Assembly (NCBI GenBank): GCA_036676175.1
Contig: JAKFDL010000003.1
Location: 5,953 to 69,952, forward strand
From: Methylotenera_A sp036676175
GTDB lineage: Bacteria; Pseudomonadota; Gammaproteobacteria; Burkholderiales; Methylophilaceae
DNA length: 64,000 nt
Direction of reading: 5' to 3'
A program made the translations under genes and the position numbers. Positions 52,796 through 61,041 of the stretch are shown here, in pieces. Within the stretch, counting starts at the first letter, position 1, and the number at the start of each line of letters is the position of its first letter. The notes under the pieces are model-generated. The model saw only the letters and a program-made list of their open reading frames with translations, was not told where the DNA came from and ran no database searches.

Positions 52796-53521
52796 ATGGC
52801 TAAAACACTCGATTTAGAACGTATTCTCAGCAAGCAAGGCTTTGGCACGCGCAAGCAATGCCGCATCATGATTTTTAATGAAGAAATCACCGTGAATGGC
52901 ACAACGTGCGATGATCCCGAGGCAGAATTTTTGCTGGAAAATTTAAGTTACACCGTCAAAGGCGAGCTTTGGGATTACAAAGAAAAATCCTATTTAATGA
53001 TGCATAAACCCAGCAACTATGAGTGCTCGCATAAAACCCAGCATCACCCCACCATTTACAGCTTGCTGCCGCACCCGTTAGTTGAACGCGATGTACAATG
53101 TATCGGCAGATTAGATGAAGACACGACTGGGCTGATTTTGATTTCGGATGATGGGCAATTTATCCATAAAATGAGTTCGCCAAAACACAAGGTACCAAAA
53201 ATTTACGAAGTCACCTGCAAGCACCCTGTCTCAGAAGCCAATATCCATACGCTACTTGATGGAGTTAAATTGATTGATGAGGCCGAAACAATCGCCGCAT
53301 TAGATGTAAAACAAATCGGCGAGCGCGTCATCCATATGACCTTAGCCGAAGGCAAATACCACCAAGTAAAACGCATGGTGGCTGCTATCAGCAACCGTGT
53401 AGAAGCTTTAAAGCGTATTCAAATCGGGGAATTAAAACTACCAGACGATTTAAAAGTAGGTGAATGGCGCTGGTTAAGTGAGAGCGATCTGGTGAAACTT
53501 GGAAGCTACAACCAAAATTAA
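52796..53521 (+). CDS. RsuA-type rRNA pseudouridine synthase
   Basis: 241 residues from the ATG at 52796. S4 domain at the N-terminus (LERILSKQGFGTRKQCRIMIFNEEITVNG) and catalytic domain with GRLDEDTTGLILISDDG (catalytic Asp107), KIYEVTC and EGKYHQVKRMVAAISNRVEALKRIQIGELKL. Closest in form to RsuA, which makes pseudouridine 516 in 16S rRNA. No ribosome binding site is seen and the -10 box is only seven bases from the ATG, so the message may be leaderless. Confidence 0.9.
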   Translation: MAKTLDLERILSKQGFGTRKQCRIMIFNEEITVNGTTCDDPEAEFLLENLSYTVKGELWDYKEKSYLMMHKPSNYECSHKTQHHPTIYSLLPHPLVERDVQCIGRLDEDTTGLILISDDGQFIHKMSSPKHKVPKIYEVTCKHPVSEANIHTLLDGVKLIDEAETIAALDVKQIGERVIHMTLAEGKYHQVKRMVAAISNRVEALKRIQIGELKLPDDLKVGEWRWLSESDLVKLGSYNQN

Positions 53522-53598
53522 CAAAATAGGTCATTAATAATCAATTTCGCCAAAAAATTGGTGTGTTAAAAACAATCAATCAACTTACCAGGATAAAA

Positions 53599-53928
53599 AT
53601 GAATAAAATACAACTCGACGACACTATCAAACGCTCTATTAAAATACGAGAAAAATATCATCTCTTAGAGGAAAAATTCCATGGAAATCAGTGGACGGTC
53701 GAAGAGGATGCTCTGGCTTTTTTAACTGATGCTGGTTTAATTGGGCGATTGACTATGTCTCAACAAGGAAGGTGGCCAACTGATGATGAAAGTTTGTCGC
53801 AACTAAAGCACAAACTTGCAGAGTGCATATGGTGGATAGTTGTTTTATCTGACCGGATGGGACTTGATGTTAACGAGATTGTTGACACCTTTCTAATCAA
53901 TACAGAGAAAAAATTAAACATTTCTTAG
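53599..53928 (+). CDS. MazG-like nucleotide pyrophosphohydrolase-related protein
   Basis: 109 residues from the ATG at 53599 (earlier frame starts lack a ribosome binding site). Helical, with LKHKLAECIWWIVVLSDRMGLDVNEIVDTFLINTEKKL, which matches the second half of the all-alpha NTP-PPase (MazG-like) fold. Only one of the usual acidic EExxE/ExxD sites is obvious, so catalysis is uncertain. Confidence 0.7.
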   Translation: MNKIQLDDTIKRSIKIREKYHLLEEKFHGNQWTVEEDALAFLTDAGLIGRLTMSQQGRWPTDDESLSQLKHKLAECIWWIVVLSDRMGLDVNEIVDTFLINTEKKLNIS

Positions 53929-54003
53929 CACACAGGAATGAATTTAAATACTCTTAACGCTCATCATTTATCTCTTTTGAAAGCGCGCCATTTAAGGCAA
54001 ACC

Positions 54004-54576
54004 ATGAGAATTTTTAGCTTATTGATTTTTGTTCTGTTAGCCGCTTGCATTAAAGAAATGCCACCGGCTGCCAAAGATAGTGTCGTACAAAACGTAGATG
54101 CCAACCAGTATTTAGGTACTTGGTACGAAATCGCACGGCTAGACCATAGCTTTGAGCGAGGCTTAGAGCAAGTCACCGCTAACTACAGCTTAGGTGAAGA
54201 TGACAGCATCAAGGTGGTGAATCGTGGCTACAACCCAAAAACCAAAGAGTGGAAAGAAGCAATTGGCAAAGCCTTATTTGTAGATGCCGCCAATGCTGAC
54301 GGCTCCCGCACTGGACGCCTTAAAGTATCATTCTTTGGCCCATTTTATGGTGCTTACAACATCATCGAGCTAGACAAACCTTACTACAACTATGCGATGG
54401 TGAGTGGCGGTCAGGATTATTTGTGGATATTGTCTCGCACGCCACAACTCACCTACCCGATTAAGCAAGAGCTAATCGCTCGCGCCAAACATTTTGGTTA
54501 TGCCACAGAGAAGCTGATATTTGTGAAGCAAGCCAATCAGGTGGAGTATGAATCTGGCAGACACGTAATACACTGA
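54004..54576 (+). CDS. blc: Bacterial lipocalin, outer-membrane lipoprotein
   Basis: 190 residues from the ATG at 54004, which begins the signal peptide MRIFSLLIFVLLAAC (lipobox LLAAC); an earlier start would bury the signal. Lipocalin motif YLGTWYEIARLDHSFERGLEQVTANYSL, then GFNPKTKEW-like, AYNIIELDKPYYNYAMVSG and WILSRTP. Blc binds lysophospholipids or fatty acids at the outer membrane. Confidence 0.93.
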   Translation: MRIFSLLIFVLLAACIKEMPPAAKDSVVQNVDANQYLGTWYEIARLDHSFERGLEQVTANYSLGEDDSIKVVNRGYNPKTKEWKEAIGKALFVDAANADGSRTGRLKVSFFGPFYGAYNIIELDKPYYNYAMVSGGQDYLWILSRTPQLTYPIKQELIARAKHFGYATEKLIFVKQANQVEYESGRHVIH

Positions 54577-54607
54577 TTCAGCTGGTGCAAGGGCTAGACA
54601 ATAGACA

Positions 54608-54639
54608 ATAAAAAGTCGCCTGAATTGGCGACTTTTTAT
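54608..54639. terminator. Bidirectional terminator between blc and the EF-hand/BON gene
   Basis: ATAAAAAGTCGCC and GGCGACTTTTTAT pair perfectly (13 pairs) around TGAATT. Suits both converging genes. Confidence 0.9.
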
Positions 54640-54677
54640 TTACAGCAAGATCAAGGCAGGATTAAACTAGTTTCAAG

Positions 54678-55376
54678 TTAGCCTCTAACCTGTAAGCCGT
54701 TGTTTACAGATTTAACGCCTTCAATTCCAGAAACCACTTCTTCTGCTTTCGCCTTAGCCGCTTCATTATCTACAAGGCCACTTAAAGTCACTTCACCCTG
54801 ACGGGTTTCAACACTAATTTGCAAGCTTTTCAGCTCTTTAGTGGCTAATATTTTGGCTTTTGCTTTAGTAGTGATAATGCTGTCATCTATCACCACGCCA
54901 ACTGGTCTTTTTGATGAGGCATCCGCTTCAGTATCCACTGCTGCCATATTATCGGGCTCTTCATTCATGGTACTTTTACTAACAGCCGCATCGGCTGCAA
55001 CGCTAGTATCTGCGGCATTTGCCACCTCTGGCCATTTTCCTGTTTTGTAGTAAACATACTCGTTTTGGTCAATGTAACCATCGCGGTCAGCATCCGCCTG
55101 AGCAAATGTTTTTTTGTTAAATGCTTTGCCTTTTGATGCCTCGTTAGGTAACAGCAAGCCGTTGCCAGTGCTATCCAAACGCGTAAATTCAGCCACTTCT
55201 GGGCTTAGCCAATCATTGGTGTAAGTTTCCGGTTGCAAAGTATTGTTAGCTGCGTCCATCGCATCTTCTGCTAAAGCACTCGTAGCGAAAGTAGTAACAA
55301 CCAAGGCGATTGCTAAAGTTAAAGGTTTAAGGTTATTTGTTAGTTTAATTGTTGATTTTAAGGTATTCGTTTTCAT
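54678..55376 (-). CDS. Periplasmic EF-hand plus BON domain protein, copy 1
   Basis: 232 residues. Signal peptide about 1-36 (SALA-ED). Two EF-hand-like loops: Asp68-Glu79 (DSTGNGLLLPNE) and Asp95-Glu106 (DADRDGYIDQNE), the second a full calcium consensus. A low-complexity Ala/Asp linker (118-157) leads to a BON domain (about 165-232, ELKSLQISVETRQGEVTLSGLVDNEAAKAKAEEVVSGIEGVKSVNNGLQV). BON domains bind phospholipid membranes (OsmY, DolP). Paralog of the next gene; shares an upstream element with it. Confidence 0.9.
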   Translation of the reverse strand: MKTNTLKSTIKLTNNLKPLTLAIALVVTTFATSALAEDAMDAANNTLQPETYTNDWLSPEVAEFTRLDSTGNGLLLPNEASKGKAFNKKTFAQADADRDGYIDQNEYVYYKTGKWPEVANAADTSVAADAAVSKSTMNEEPDNMAAVDTEADASSKRPVGVVIDDSIITTKAKAKILATKELKSLQISVETRQGEVTLSGLVDNEAAKAKAEEVVSGIEGVKSVNNGLQVRG

Positions 55377-55448
55377 CGTATGTACTCCTGTAAGTTATAC
55401 ACGCATAAATGCAGGTTTACATGATAGGCAATCTAAAATATAAAAAAA

Positions 55449-55486
55449 TCCAGTAAAAGCTGAATATTGTGTCAGCAATAGACTAC
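55449..55486 (-). promoter_or_regulatory. Shared upstream element, copy A
   Basis: A 38-base stretch 72 bases before the copy 1 start aligns without gaps to 56219-56256 (26 of 38 identical). Conserved blocks are TCCAG, CTGA, GTGTCAG and CTAC. At its heart is the dyad CTGA-N8-TCAG (55460-55475). Likely a binding site for a regulator common to both BON genes. Confidence 0.6.
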
Positions 55487-55537
55487 AAGTGGACCTAACT
55501 TATTGATTAAACATAATTAATGTTACATATAATTAGA

Positions 55538-55568
55538 AAAGGCCACACACCTGAGATGCGCGGCCTTT
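55538..55568. terminator. Terminator after EF-hand/BON copy 2
   Basis: AAAGGCCACAC and GCGCGGCCTTT pair (11 pairs, two G-U on the coding strand) around 9 bases, ending in TTTTC on the reverse strand. 37 bases after the copy 2 stop, separating it from copy 1. Confidence 0.75.
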
Positions 55569-55604
55569 GGCGAATACGTCAATATTAATACTTAATTTAA
55601 AACC

Positions 55605-56123
55605 TTAGCTTTTAACGACTAGGCCATTCTTAACAGATTTAACCCCATCAATTTTTGCCACGATTGTCTCTGCTTTTAATTTTGATACTTCATCATCAAC
55701 AAAGCCGCTTAAAATCACGACGCCATTAAAGGTTTTAACGCTGATTTGTAGGCTTTTTAATTCTTTCTCAGCCAAAAGTTCGGCTTTTGCTTTAGAGGTA
55801 ATGAAGCTGTCAGAAGCCACTCTTTTAGCTGCTTGCTTTTGAGTGGTTGATTTATAGCTGACAAACTCATCTTGATTAAGCGTGCCATCACTGTTGATAT
55901 CAGCTTTAACAAAATGGCCTTTGGTAAAAAATTTATCATTATCGAATTCAGCTTGGCTGAGTTGTGCATTTGAATCGATATCTAATTTTTTAAATTCGGT
56001 TTCCAGTGTGTACTTGTCATCTTTATTGATAGCATCCGTATCAAAGGCAAACGCTTGCAAGCTAGTAGCACCAACAGCCAGCGTAATCGCGTATGTAATA
56101 GATTTGGTTGATAATATTTTCAT
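55605..56123 (-). CDS. Periplasmic EF-hand plus BON domain protein, copy 2
   Basis: 172 residues. Signal peptide about 1-26 (QAFA-FD). EF-hand-like loops Asp48-Glu59 (DIDSNAQLSQAE) and Asp75-Glu86 (DINSDGTLNQDE). The linker is short and a BON domain follows (about 104-172), with TSKAKAELLAEKELKSLQISVKT nearly identical to copy 1. The copies therefore arose by duplication and differ mainly in linker length. Separate terminator and upstream element show separate transcription. Confidence 0.9.
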   Translation of the reverse strand: MKILSTKSITYAITLAVGATSLQAFAFDTDAINKDDKYTLETEFKKLDIDSNAQLSQAEFDNDKFFTKGHFVKADINSDGTLNQDEFVSYKSTTQKQAAKRVASDSFITSKAKAELLAEKELKSLQISVKTFNGVVILSGFVDDEVSKLKAETIVAKIDGVKSVKNGLVVKS

Positions 56124-56218
56124 TTAATTAACTCCGAATAAATAGGTGAACAACACAAACTAGACCTATATTTGTATTGGTGGTTCGCTATGCTACGCAG
56201 GAGGGAAGGTTTAAAAAG

Positions 56219-56256
56219 TCCAGCTTATACTGATTGTCGTGTCAGATACAGCCTAC
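56219..56256 (-). promoter_or_regulatory. Shared upstream element, copy B
   Basis: Ungapped partner of the element at 55449-55486, placed 95 bases before copy 2. The dyad is CTGATTGTCGTGTCAG (56230-56245). It also lies just 3' of the histidine kinase gene. Confidence 0.6.
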
Positions 56257-56269
56257 ATAAGCCCGTAAT

Positions 56270-57724
56270 TTATGCTTCGTCCAAATCAAAATCCATTGGA
56301 AGTATCACGCGGGTTAATACGCCTTTACCCGGTTCACTGACTATTTCAATATGCCCGCCAATCGCTAATACACGATGTTTCATACCAGACAAGCCATGTG
56401 TGTTGCCATTTAAGGCTTTCAAATCCATACCAACACCATCATCTTCGATTTCTAATTTAATATGCTGTGAATCAATAATCATATCTACCGAAACTTTAGT
56501 AGCTTTAGCATATTTATTGGCGTTATTCAGCGTTTCTTGCACAATGCGATAAATCACCAAACTAAGGGTTTCATTGAGTTTGGTATTTTCATCTGGCAAG
56601 TTTAAGGTCAATTGCCACTGATTACGTTCAGCAGCGTCATTAATTAATGATTGCAGGGCCGGCCAAAAGCCAAATGTTGTCAAAATAGAAGGATGTAACT
56701 CTTGCACGATATTGCGTTTATATTCAATACCTTGATCAAGATATGCACTGCTTTTTCGGAGCTTAGTCGCAATTTCTTTAGCAATATCAAGGTCCATATC
56801 TTTTGTTTTTTTAATGACCCAGGCTATATCCATCTTGGTTGCCGTAAATATAGAGCCTAATTCATCATGCAACTCACGTGCAAGCTTTTGTCTTTCACGC
56901 TCTACATCCGCCTGGTAATCGAAAGCTAAACTTCGCAATAACTTTGTTTGTTCTTTTAGCTTTTCTTCATAAAAGACATTTTCCTGTAACACCCGTCGCT
57001 GCAACTCACTTTTTATTTTTAATTCTTTTAATAGCTGCCTAATCACCAACACTACAAGACATATCAGGATTAAGGCGCCAGCGACAATTGACATACGTGC
57101 AATTGCAATTGTTTTTTGCCTTTTTAACTCCTTTTCAGCTAATTTTTCGTGCTGACTCTTAATAACGAAATCGGTGTAATCCATGAAGCGCTTCATTTCC
57201 ACCAAGCCTTCATCTAAGTTCATCACTTGCTTCGCTTCTTGTGGCTTACCGGTCTTAATTAAATTGAGTGTCACTTTCATTTCTGCAGCTTTTGCTTCCA
57301 AACTTGCAGAAATGGCCTTTAACCATTCCCTTCCTTCCACCTGCTCTTTGCAGGTCGAGGTGCGTATAATTAACATTTCAATTTTATCGATATCTTCTCT
57401 GGCATCATTCATCGCTTTATTGAACGGCTCAAAATATGCCTCTCTTTTTGTATACAAATAACCGCGCTGGGCACTCTCAGCTTTGTATAGATTCGTTTTA
57501 AGGTCGTGCAACATCATAATATTGGTCCTGATATGTCCAATCATGATGCCTTGGCGATCAAGCGATTGTATCCAGCTATCGCTGTAAATCACCGAGAGCA
57601 TGGTGATGACCAAGGCCATACCCAACATAGAGATGGTGCGGCCCCCTAATAAAGCAACAAGCTTCTCAAACCAGCGCCATAACAAGTCCGGTGAGTTTTT
57701 TATAAATTGCCAAATCTGGTTCAA
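56270..57724 (-). CDS. CHASE3 sensor histidine kinase (HisKA_3, NarX/DegS type)
   Basis: 484 residues. Membrane helix 1 (about 29-47), a periplasmic CHASE3-type domain (about 50-195, with KAESAQRGYLYTKREAYFEPF), membrane helix 2 (about 211-229), a coiled-coil, then HisKA_3 with phospho-acceptor His286 (RERQKLARELHDELGSIFTATKMD) and an ATPase domain with N box QETLNNANKYAKA, IEDDGVGM and GLSGM. HisKA_3 kinases pair with LuxR-type regulators such as the one at 59312. The stimulus is unknown. Confidence 0.93.
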   Translation of the reverse strand: MNQIWQFIKNSPDLLWRWFEKLVALLGGRTISMLGMALVITMLSVIYSDSWIQSLDRQGIMIGHIRTNIMMLHDLKTNLYKAESAQRGYLYTKREAYFEPFNKAMNDAREDIDKIEMLIIRTSTCKEQVEGREWLKAISASLEAKAAEMKVTLNLIKTGKPQEAKQVMNLDEGLVEMKRFMDYTDFVIKSQHEKLAEKELKRQKTIAIARMSIVAGALILICLVVLVIRQLLKELKIKSELQRRVLQENVFYEEKLKEQTKLLRSLAFDYQADVERERQKLARELHDELGSIFTATKMDIAWVIKKTKDMDLDIAKEIATKLRKSSAYLDQGIEYKRNIVQELHPSILTTFGFWPALQSLINDAAERNQWQLTLNLPDENTKLNETLSLVIYRIVQETLNNANKYAKATKVSVDMIIDSQHIKLEIEDDGVGMDLKALNGNTHGLSGMKHRVLAIGGHIEIVSEPGKGVLTRVILPMDFDLDEA

Positions 57725-57825
57725 TTGTTGTCGTCACTTTCTTACATCAAAATAAGAGGATACCTGCTTAAAGCATTAGCTAATCATTTGCACACTAGGG
57801 GCTTGGATTAGCAAAAGGATTCAAC

Positions 57826-57999
57826 ATGTTGTATTACGCCCTGCTTTTTTTCGTAATTGCCATTATTGCTGGCTTGCTGGGATTTAAAGATGTTGAATCT
57901 GGCGCTAATAAAATCGCTAGATTTTTCTTTTTCCTTTTTATAATCCTAGCATTATTTGTGGTTGCTGCAATCGTTTTTGGTATCAACATAGCTTTCTAA
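57826..57999 (+). CDS. DUF1328 small membrane protein, copy 1
   Basis: 57 residues, MLYYALLFFVIAIIAGLLGF then KDVESGANKIAR and a second helix. This is the YtjA/DUF1328 pattern of two membrane helices. AAAGGA precedes the ATG. These proteins are often stress-induced in proteobacteria; the molecular role is unknown. Transcribed away from the kinase. Confidence 0.88.
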   Translation: MLYYALLFFVIAIIAGLLGFKDVESGANKIARFFFFLFIILALFVVAAIVFGINIAF

Positions 58000-58126
58000 C
58001 CATGCTTTGTAAGCCTATTCCTACAGCAGTATCGGAAAAAGGTGGCTAATTTATTTTGAGCTAGACCCGTAGAGTTACATTGTGCATTAAGAACACTTAA
58101 TTATTACTATATTGAAGGGAAAAAAT

Positions 58127-58285
58127 ATGCTGCATTACACCGTTGTATTTTTAGTTATCGCCATTATCGCCGGTGTATTCGGCTTTGGTGGCATCGCCGC
58201 AGGTGCTACTGAAATTGCGAAAATTCTATTTTTTGTATTTTTAGCCATCACTATCATTTCATTTATATTGGGTAGAAAGGGTTGA
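58127..58285 (+). CDS. DUF1328 small membrane protein, copy 2
   Basis: 52 residues, MLHYTVVFLVIAIIAGVFGF then GGIAAGATEIAK and a second helix ending LGRKG. Closer to the DUF1328 consensus than copy 1. GAAGGGA precedes the ATG. The 127-base spacer before it (58000-58126) shows no clear element. Confidence 0.9.
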   Translation: MLHYTVVFLVIAIIAGVFGFGGIAAGATEIAKILFFVFLAITIISFILGRKG

Positions 58286-58328
58286 TTAAACTCTTTAAGA
58301 AGCCAATTTTTAATTAAAAGGAAATATT

Positions 58329-58787
58329 ATGTTCAACACCAACAAAGAAGATGATTTAAAAGAAAAAGCTGCTCATTTGGCAGAAACAACAAAAAACAAT
58401 ATTGATAAAACTGCGTCTGACGTGAGGCGTAGTGCGGAAGATTTAGCGACCAATGTTAAACGCAGCGCTGATGATATTGGCCAAAACTTGCAGCAAGCCG
58501 CCGCCCAAAGCAAACATGAAGCATTAGGTGTGGTGAATAGCCTGAAAAACTTGTTGGCACAATACGCAAGCTCAACAAACGTAAATGCCCTAAAAGAGCA
58601 AATTTTAGACAAAGCTTACGAGTTAAAAGGCACAGTAACGGATGAAGTCGCCCACGCTTATCAGGTAAGTAAAGACCGCACAGTGCATACCGTGCAAGAA
58701 AAACCTTTGATGAGTTTAGGCTTAGCAATTGGCGCTGGCTTGTTACTAGGTTATATTCTGGGAACAAAAAATTCATCTAAAGAATAA
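58329..58787 (+). CDS. YqjD/ElaB-like (DUF883) membrane-anchored protein
   Basis: 152 residues. Long amphipathic, repetitive helix with KTASDVRRSAEDLATNVKRSADDIGQNLQQAAAQ, and a C-terminal membrane anchor (KPLMSLGLAIGAGLLLGYILGT). The C-tail anchor is the DUF883 hallmark; E. coli YqjD binds ribosomes at the membrane in stationary phase. AAAAGGAA precedes the ATG. Followed closely by the YqjE-like gene, as in E. coli yqjDE. Confidence 0.88.
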   Translation: MFNTNKEDDLKEKAAHLAETTKNNIDKTASDVRRSAEDLATNVKRSADDIGQNLQQAAAQSKHEALGVVNSLKNLLAQYASSTNVNALKEQILDKAYELKGTVTDEVAHAYQVSKDRTVHTVQEKPLMSLGLAIGAGLLLGYILGTKNSSKE

Positions 58788-58799
58788 TTGAGAAAAACA

Positions 58800-59291
58800 A
58801 TGTGGAACACTGCACTTAAATTGGTTGGTGAATTATTGATTGCCAAATACCTACGGAATCGTATTTTGCACGCAGGAAATGACTCAAGCAGCAAGGCGCG
58901 CAACCAATTTGGTGCAGTTAAACAAAGCTTAGCGGCGTTGATTGAAAGCCACGCCGCGCTGTTTAAAGCGCAGTTTCACACCGATATGCAGCGTGTGGCA
59001 AAAAGCTTATTAGGATTAGCCTTTATGTTTTTTGCCATACTGTGTTCTGGCTTAACCGCTTTGATGTGGTTATTCGCTACCGCTTGGAGTAGCCCAAACC
59101 GAGATACTATTTTAGGAACCGTAATGATTTTACCTTTACTGATTGCCATCGGCATTTTTATGGCAATTCGCCATACCTGGAAAAAACAACCCCTTTTTGC
59201 AAAATCTATGGTACAAATTGAGAATGATTGGCAAGTATTTAGAGATGGCCTGGATGGCACTGCAGACACTTCAGACGATGCCAATCGCTAA
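58800..59291 (+). CDS. YqjE-like (phage holin family) membrane protein
   Basis: 163 residues from the ATG at 58800, 12 bases after the previous stop. An amphipathic N-terminal part and two membrane helices (AKSLLGLAFMFFAILCSGLTALMWLFA and TILGTVMILPLLIAIGIFMAI), then a charged tail. The holin-superfamily label is a fold name; the context is yqjDE-like, not phage. Confidence 0.85.
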   Translation: MWNTALKLVGELLIAKYLRNRILHAGNDSSSKARNQFGAVKQSLAALIESHAALFKAQFHTDMQRVAKSLLGLAFMFFAILCSGLTALMWLFATAWSSPNRDTILGTVMILPLLIAIGIFMAIRHTWKKQPLFAKSMVQIENDWQVFRDGLDGTADTSDDANR

Positions 59292-59311
59292 CCACCACTG
59301 GATTTTAAACA

Positions 59312-59944
59312 ATGAAAAATGTATTACTGGTAGATGATCACGGTATTGTACGTCAAGGCTTAAGAAATCTGATTGCACTTGAGACTGACTTAACTGTGGC
59401 GGGTGAAGCCGCATCTGGCTTAGAGGCTATTAAGCTGGTGCGCTCAAATAAATATGATGTGGTGGTGCTGGATATTTCGATGCCAGACAAAAACGGTGTT
59501 GATACTTTGCACGATTTAAAACATGTTGCACCCAATTTACCCGTGCTTATTTTAAGTGGTTATGCCGAAGCCCAATATGCGCTTAATTTGATTCGAAATG
59601 GTTGCAAAGGTTACTTATCTAAAGACGCTGATTCAGATGAAATCATTAAAGCCATTCGAACCATTGCCAATGGCAAACGCTATATTTCAGCCGAGTTGGC
59701 AGAGTTAATGAGTGAGCAATTAAGTCACCCCAGCGAAAAGCAATTACATGAAACGCTCAGTGACCGTGAATTTCAAGTGTTTTTTAAATTGGCCAGTGGC
59801 GCCAGCCCCACTGAGATTGGCGTTGAACTTAATATTAGCGTAAAAACGGTAAGTACCTATAGAACCCGTATTTTAGAAAAAATGAGCCTTAAAACAAATG
59901 CGGATTTGACTTATTACGCCATTAAAAATGGATTGATCGCATGA
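59312..59944 (+). CDS. LuxR-type response regulator
   Basis: 210 residues. Receiver domain with Asp8/Asp9, phospho-acceptor Asp54 (VVVLDISMPDKNG), Ser82 and Lys104. Output helix-turn-helix at about 145-205 (LSDREFQVFFKLASGASPTEIGVELNISVKTVSTYRTRILEKMSLKTNADLTYYAIKNGLI). NarL/FixJ family, close to UvrY/GacA in form. The likely partner is the HisKA_3 kinase at 56270, and the likely targets are the genes around it. Confidence 0.94.
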   Translation: MKNVLLVDDHGIVRQGLRNLIALETDLTVAGEAASGLEAIKLVRSNKYDVVVLDISMPDKNGVDTLHDLKHVAPNLPVLILSGYAEAQYALNLIRNGCKGYLSKDADSDEIIKAIRTIANGKRYISAELAELMSEQLSHPSEKQLHETLSDREFQVFFKLASGASPTEIGVELNISVKTVSTYRTRILEKMSLKTNADLTYYAIKNGLIA

Positions 59945-60513
59945 TGCAGTCATCGTCAAAACTTGTAGGTATTTGTAAGCAAAAACCTGATATACATGCC
60001 CAATATGACGCAGTAAAATATAATATAAATCATACTAATGAGCCGCTAGCGCCAATGTCCCTACATTCAATCCCACCCGAAGCAGGTGAGGAAAACAGCA
60101 AGCAAGTAAAAACGTCGAAACAGATGAAGATGTTGTTGGTCGAAGATTCTAAACTACTGCGCTACATTTTATTTGATGCCATCAACCACTTAGCAAATGT
60201 CTCTGTTACTGGCACAGCGACTACACAACAGCAAGCCATTGATTTACTGAATGAAACTGAATTCGATATCGTGCTTTTAGACATTGAGTTGGCGCAAGGT
60301 AACGGCTTCGAGGTGATTAAACACTTGCAGCAAAAAGACTACGCATTTAAACAACCTGTCATGTTGATGCTAACAAACCATGCGCATCCACATTACCGCA
60401 ATTTAGCAAAAACTTTAGGGGTTCCTTATTTCTTCGACAAATCGATGGATTTTGATTTAGCGATTGATGCAATTGAGTTAGAAGCAGACCGCTTTTCAAA
60501 TGCTCAACATTAA
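59941..60513 (+). CDS. Stand-alone receiver protein with N-terminal tail
   Basis: 190 residues; overlaps the preceding regulator by four bases (ATGA). Residues 1-60 are a polar tail without recognised domain. A receiver domain follows (about 62-180) with Glu68/Asp69, phospho-acceptor Asp114 (IVLLDIELAQGNG), Thr145 and Lys167. No output domain. It may act as a phosphate sink or as a second, protein-binding output of the kinase. A shorter start at 60055 is possible but has no clear ribosome binding site. Confidence 0.85.
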   Translation: MMQSSSKLVGICKQKPDIHAQYDAVKYNINHTNEPLAPMSLHSIPPEAGEENSKQVKTSKQMKMLLVEDSKLLRYILFDAINHLANVSVTGTATTQQQAIDLLNETEFDIVLLDIELAQGNGFEVIKHLQQKDYAFKQPVMLMLTNHAHPHYRNLAKTLGVPYFFDKSMDFDLAIDAIELEADRFSNAQH

Positions 60514-60539
60514 ATGCGTATGCCTGATATATTCTAAGT

Positions 60540-61040
60540 ATGTTGAATATTCAGACATGGGAACTGACTAGCTACATCGTCACTGCATTTGGCCTGCCAC
60601 TAGGCATTTTTGCTTTTATCTGGCAACAGCGCAAAGAACGTGAAAATGAAGAAGAAGCTGTTTATCAGCTACTCTCTGAAGCATATACCGATTTTTTGAA
60701 ATTGGTCATGCAAAACCCCGACTTAAAATTGCGCTCTCAAGTTGGGATGAGTGATTTAACCGAAGAACAGCATGAGCGCATTTACGTGATTTTTGAAATA
60801 CTCATCTCGCTCTTCGAGCGCGCTTATCTGCTAGCGTATGAAGACAATATGACCGGTAAACAGCTGCGTAGATGGGCATCCTGGGATGATTACATGCGGG
60901 AGTGGTGCCAGCGCGATGACTTTAAATTCAAGTTGCCCCGCTTACTGCAAGGTGAAGATGCCTATTTTGCAGCTTATATCCAAAAAATCGCAAATGAAGA
61001 AAAAGCTAACTATCAAGAAGCATTAAGTAACGGAAATTGA
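60540..61040 (+). CDS. Membrane-anchored protein of unknown function
   Basis: 166 residues. One N-terminal membrane helix (about 10-28, YIVTAFGLPLGIFAFIWQQ) followed by a charged helical domain (KERENEEEAVYQLLSEAYTDFLKLVMQNPDLKLRSQ...). Not recognised. The cytoplasmic part resembles a helical bundle. Spacing of one base to the hemerythrin gene suggests coupling. Confidence 0.8.
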   Translation: MLNIQTWELTSYIVTAFGLPLGIFAFIWQQRKERENEEEAVYQLLSEAYTDFLKLVMQNPDLKLRSQVGMSDLTEEQHERIYVIFEILISLFERAYLLAYEDNMTGKQLRRWASWDDYMREWCQRDDFKFKLPRLLQGEDAYFAAYIQKIANEEKANYQEALSNGN

Positions 61041-61041
61041 T

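Noticed and set aside
58800..59291. Prophage lysis gene (holin family name)
   Set aside because: The context is yqjD/yqjE-like with no phage genes nearby. The holin label reflects a distant superfamily.
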